Shown: in pieces, positions 61,764-64,000 of the stretch
Layout: each line of letters opens with the position of its first letter
Position numbering within the stretch: position 1 is the stretch's first letter
Assembly (NCBI GenBank): GCA_006503535.1
Contig: QYRS01000008.1
Span: 1,116,001 to 1,180,000, forward strand
Reading direction: 5' to 3'
Source: Arthrinium phaeospermum
Taxonomy: Eukaryota > Ascomycota > Sordariomycetes > Amphisphaeriales > Apiosporaceae
Length of the DNA stretch: 64,000 bases
Notes under the pieces: generated by a model
What the model was told of the DNA's origin: nothing
Databases searched by the model: none
What the model saw: only the letters and a program-made list of their open reading frames with translations
Made by a program: the position numbers and the translations under genes

Positions 61764-63740
61764 ATGTCTATGTATCCCCACCGCGGGCTTCCGCAGAACG
61801 CCGCTCCTCGCCTGAACGAGCTCTTGGACCAAATCCGGTCCGAGTTTGATGCTCAGGTTCGACTCAATGAGGGCTACGAGCAACAGAGTAAGTCCTTTGC
61901 CGCGACAAAGCGACACTGCTATGCCATATGGGCAATAGGCTGACGCGCTATGAAGTCCAGCAACAGGTCCAAGAAGCCCAGCTGGTCCGTGAAAAGGTCT
62001 ACCAGCTTGAGCAACAGCATATGACTATAAAACAGAAGTGAGTAGCTCGAAAGCGACGAGGAGCTTTTCTATCAGAGCTAACAAGCGCCCTAAAGGTATG
62101 AAGAGGAGCTCGTGCATCTGCGCCGCCAGCTAGACCAGGCCCGAGGAGGCGCGCCGCAACAAGGCATGCCCGGTCCGCCTCAGCATGGCCCGCCTCCACC
62201 ATCAATCGGAGCCAGCAACAACCTCTTTTCGAGTGTCATGACCGGAGGCAGCCAGACTGGCCTCCCGCCTCAACCGCCGCCCCAGGAGCAACAGGCACCG
62301 CCTGGGCCGCCTCACCAGATGCAGCCCCCTCCCAGTCTTCAGGGGCCGCCTCCCCCACCGCCTCCCCCCTCGCAGCAACCTCCTTTCGCACAGCCTTACC
62401 AGCAAGGCCCGGCCCCGAACGGCTTCCCCGGACAGCCTCCTCAGGGCACCGCTAGTCCCGGACCGGGTGCCAAGCGTGCGATCGGGAGACCACCGACTGG
62501 TCCCGCAACCCCGCAGATCAACACACCTATGCCGTATCCTGGCCCTGGTGCCTCTCCCCAGGTCCAGAACCACCCGACACCCGACCATAGAGGCCCAATG
62601 CCTCCCCACCCAGGCCCTGTCGTGAACAATGCTTTGGGGGACCTCGATCCTGACCGTCTGCCAGCTCATGTTAAGAAGACACGCGACGACTGGTTTGTCA
62701 TCTTCAACCAGCAGGTTCCGCGCATGCTGGATGTCGACCTCGTGCACACTCTCGACCACCAGAGCGTCGTGTGCTGCGTTCGTTTCAGCCATGACGGTAA
62801 ATACGTGGCAACTGGATGCAACAGATCTGCCCAAATCTACGATGTCAACACCGGCGAAAAAGTGTGCGTGCTGCAGGATGAGAACGCCGACGTTTCTGGT
62901 GATCTGTATATCAGGAGCGTCTGCTTCAGCCCCGACGGCAAGTACCTCGCCACCGGTGCCGAGGACAAACTCATTCGTGTCTGGGACATTCAGCAGAGAA
63001 CAATTCGGAACACCTTCTCGGGCCACGAGCAAGACATCTACTCGCTTGATTTCTCCCGAGATGGCCGTATTATCGCATCTGGCAGTGGCGATAGGACAGT
63101 ACGCCTGTGGGATATTGAAACGGGTGGGTCGTTGATGACTCTCAGTATCGAGGATGGAGTCACCACCGTCGCCATTTCCCCCGATACCAAGTACGTCGCC
63201 GCCGGCTCTCTGGACAAGAGTGTACGTGTCTGGGACATTCACGCCGGGTATCTTCTGGAGCGTCTTGAGGGACCTGATGGCCACAAGGACAGTGTCTACT
63301 CGGTGGCCTTCTCGCCCAACGGAAGGGACCTGGTCAGTGGTAGCTTGGACAAGACTATCAAGATGTGGGAGCTCTCGGCACCCAGGAACCCCGCCAACGC
63401 ACCGGTTAAGGGCGGTAAATGCGTCAAGACATTCGAAGGTCACAGAGTAAGTTTTGAACCTTTATCTGCCACCCCAACGACGGAGCTTAGTGATGCTAAT
63501 ATTTTGTAGGACTTCGTTCTCAGTGTTGCTCTTACCCCTGACAACAACTGGGTACTGTCTGGCTCCAAGGACCGAGGCGTCCAGTTCTGGGACCCTCGTA
63601 CCGGATTCACACAGCTCATGCTCCAGGGACATAAGAACAGCGTTATATCCGTTGCGCCCAGCCCAGTTGGTGGATTCTTCGCGACCGGCTCTGGTGACAT
63701 GAGGGCTCGCATTTGGTCATATCGATCCTTGGTTGCCTAG
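61764..63740 (+). CDS. TUP1: Transcriptional corepressor Tup1 (RCO-1/RcoA)
   Basis: WD40 corepressor that acts with Ssn6/Cyc8 on many nuclear promoters. Exons 61764-61887, 61956-62037, 62096-63446 and 63510-63740; introns 68, 58 and 63 bp; 595 residues. An N-terminal tetramerisation helix ([51 protein letters not shown]) is followed by a Pro/Gln-rich linker (~150 residues). A conserved block [24 protein letters not shown] leads into seven WD40 repeats, ending [12 protein letters not shown] repeats show VWDIQQ, LWDIETG, VWDIHAG, MWELS and FWDPRTG. The start was taken at [14 protein letters not shown] two codons later is an alternative and matches RCO-1 more closely. The first intron acceptor is the less usual GAAG, chosen because only it keeps the helix in frame. 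Confidence 0.97.
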
Positions 63741-64000
63741 GAGTTTAACGCATTTGAACGTCTCAGATGCGCACGGATCATTGCCCGGATGAACCAGATG
63801 AACCAGATGGGACATAGATGGGGCTTGAAGAGGCGGAATTCTTTATGGGACTGGAAGAGGCGGAATACTCTATAGCGGAAGATGAAGGCCATTGAGCAAG
63901 TGCTTATTGGATTTTCAGCGATTATACCATACTCATGAACGGACATACGATGTAAAGGGGTATTCAGTGTATACTGGACTATGCTTGGTATGAACGAGGT
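63741..64000. other. TUP1 3' flank with short direct repeats
   Basis: GATGAACCAGATGAACCAGATG near 63789-63810 and two copies of GAAGAGGCGGAAT near 63827-63860. Probably 3' UTR. Confidence 0.5.

Noticed and set aside
62202..63443. Long open frame on the minus strand (413 codons)
   Set aside because: It lies fully antisense to the TUP1 WD40 exon. The biased GC-rich codon use of TUP1 keeps the opposite strand open; no family signature.

Overview
The window is a stretch of filamentous ascomycete (Pezizomycotina) nuclear chromosome, most likely from a Sordariomycete. Genes carry short 49-150 bp GT-AG introns (one reaches 251 bp), often with a CTAAC or CTGAC branch site. The gene set (palH, fungal ceramide synthase, Hri1, an Hmt1-type ABC half-transporter, DUF2015, DUF2423, a UstYa-like DUF3328 protein, a Tup1/RCO-1 corepressor) is fungal. 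Class-level placement comes from the feel of the protein sequences and was not tested by a tree. I see no tRNA, rRNA, CRISPR array or intact transposon.

Layout. 0-14 kb: palH (5' end cut by the window), a ceramide synthase, a GH18 chitinase with an internal CBM18, HRI1 and a heavy-metal-type ABC half-transporter. 14-24 kb: a gene-poor stretch whose only clear gene is an O-methyltransferase, followed by a small conserved-looking protein flanked by two copies of a diverged ~165 bp direct repeat. 25-49 kb: housekeeping genes, namely CDC48, a vacuolar amino-acid transporter (Avt1-like), the SWR1 subunit Swc2/YL1, a small DUF2423 protein, a Siz/PIAS SUMO ligase, TRAPP subunit Trs33, NAD-malate dehydrogenase, ribosomal protein eL28 and a DUF2015 protein. 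50-57 kb: sterol C5-desaturase (ERG3), then a divergent pair made of a UstYa/DUF3328 gene and a secreted repeat precursor. 57-64 kb: a long non-coding stretch and then TUP1/rcoA.

The part most worth a second look is 52.7-56.9 kb. The + strand gene at 55873-56917 encodes a 310-residue secreted protein with eight copies of a basic peptide (EPHHKGVKGGKKNN or a close variant). Most copies are followed by Lys-Arg, and they are separated by acidic spacers. This is the layout of Kex2-processed repeat precursors (alpha-factor, ustiloxin-type RiPPs, repellents). It is divergently paired across 2.2 kb with a UstYa-like protein carrying two HxxHC motifs, the enzyme family that modifies ustiloxin-type peptides. 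The repeats differ among themselves almost only at synonymous positions, and two equal-length introns interrupt the repeat at the same codon boundary. Against a classical dikaritin, the repeated peptide has no Tyr, Phe or Trp. The locus is therefore either a RiPP with unusual chemistry or a secreted linear peptide system of unknown role.

Coding spans below are given from start codon to stop codon. Exon limits were derived by hand from splice consensus and reading-frame continuity, and every multi-exon model closes in frame.
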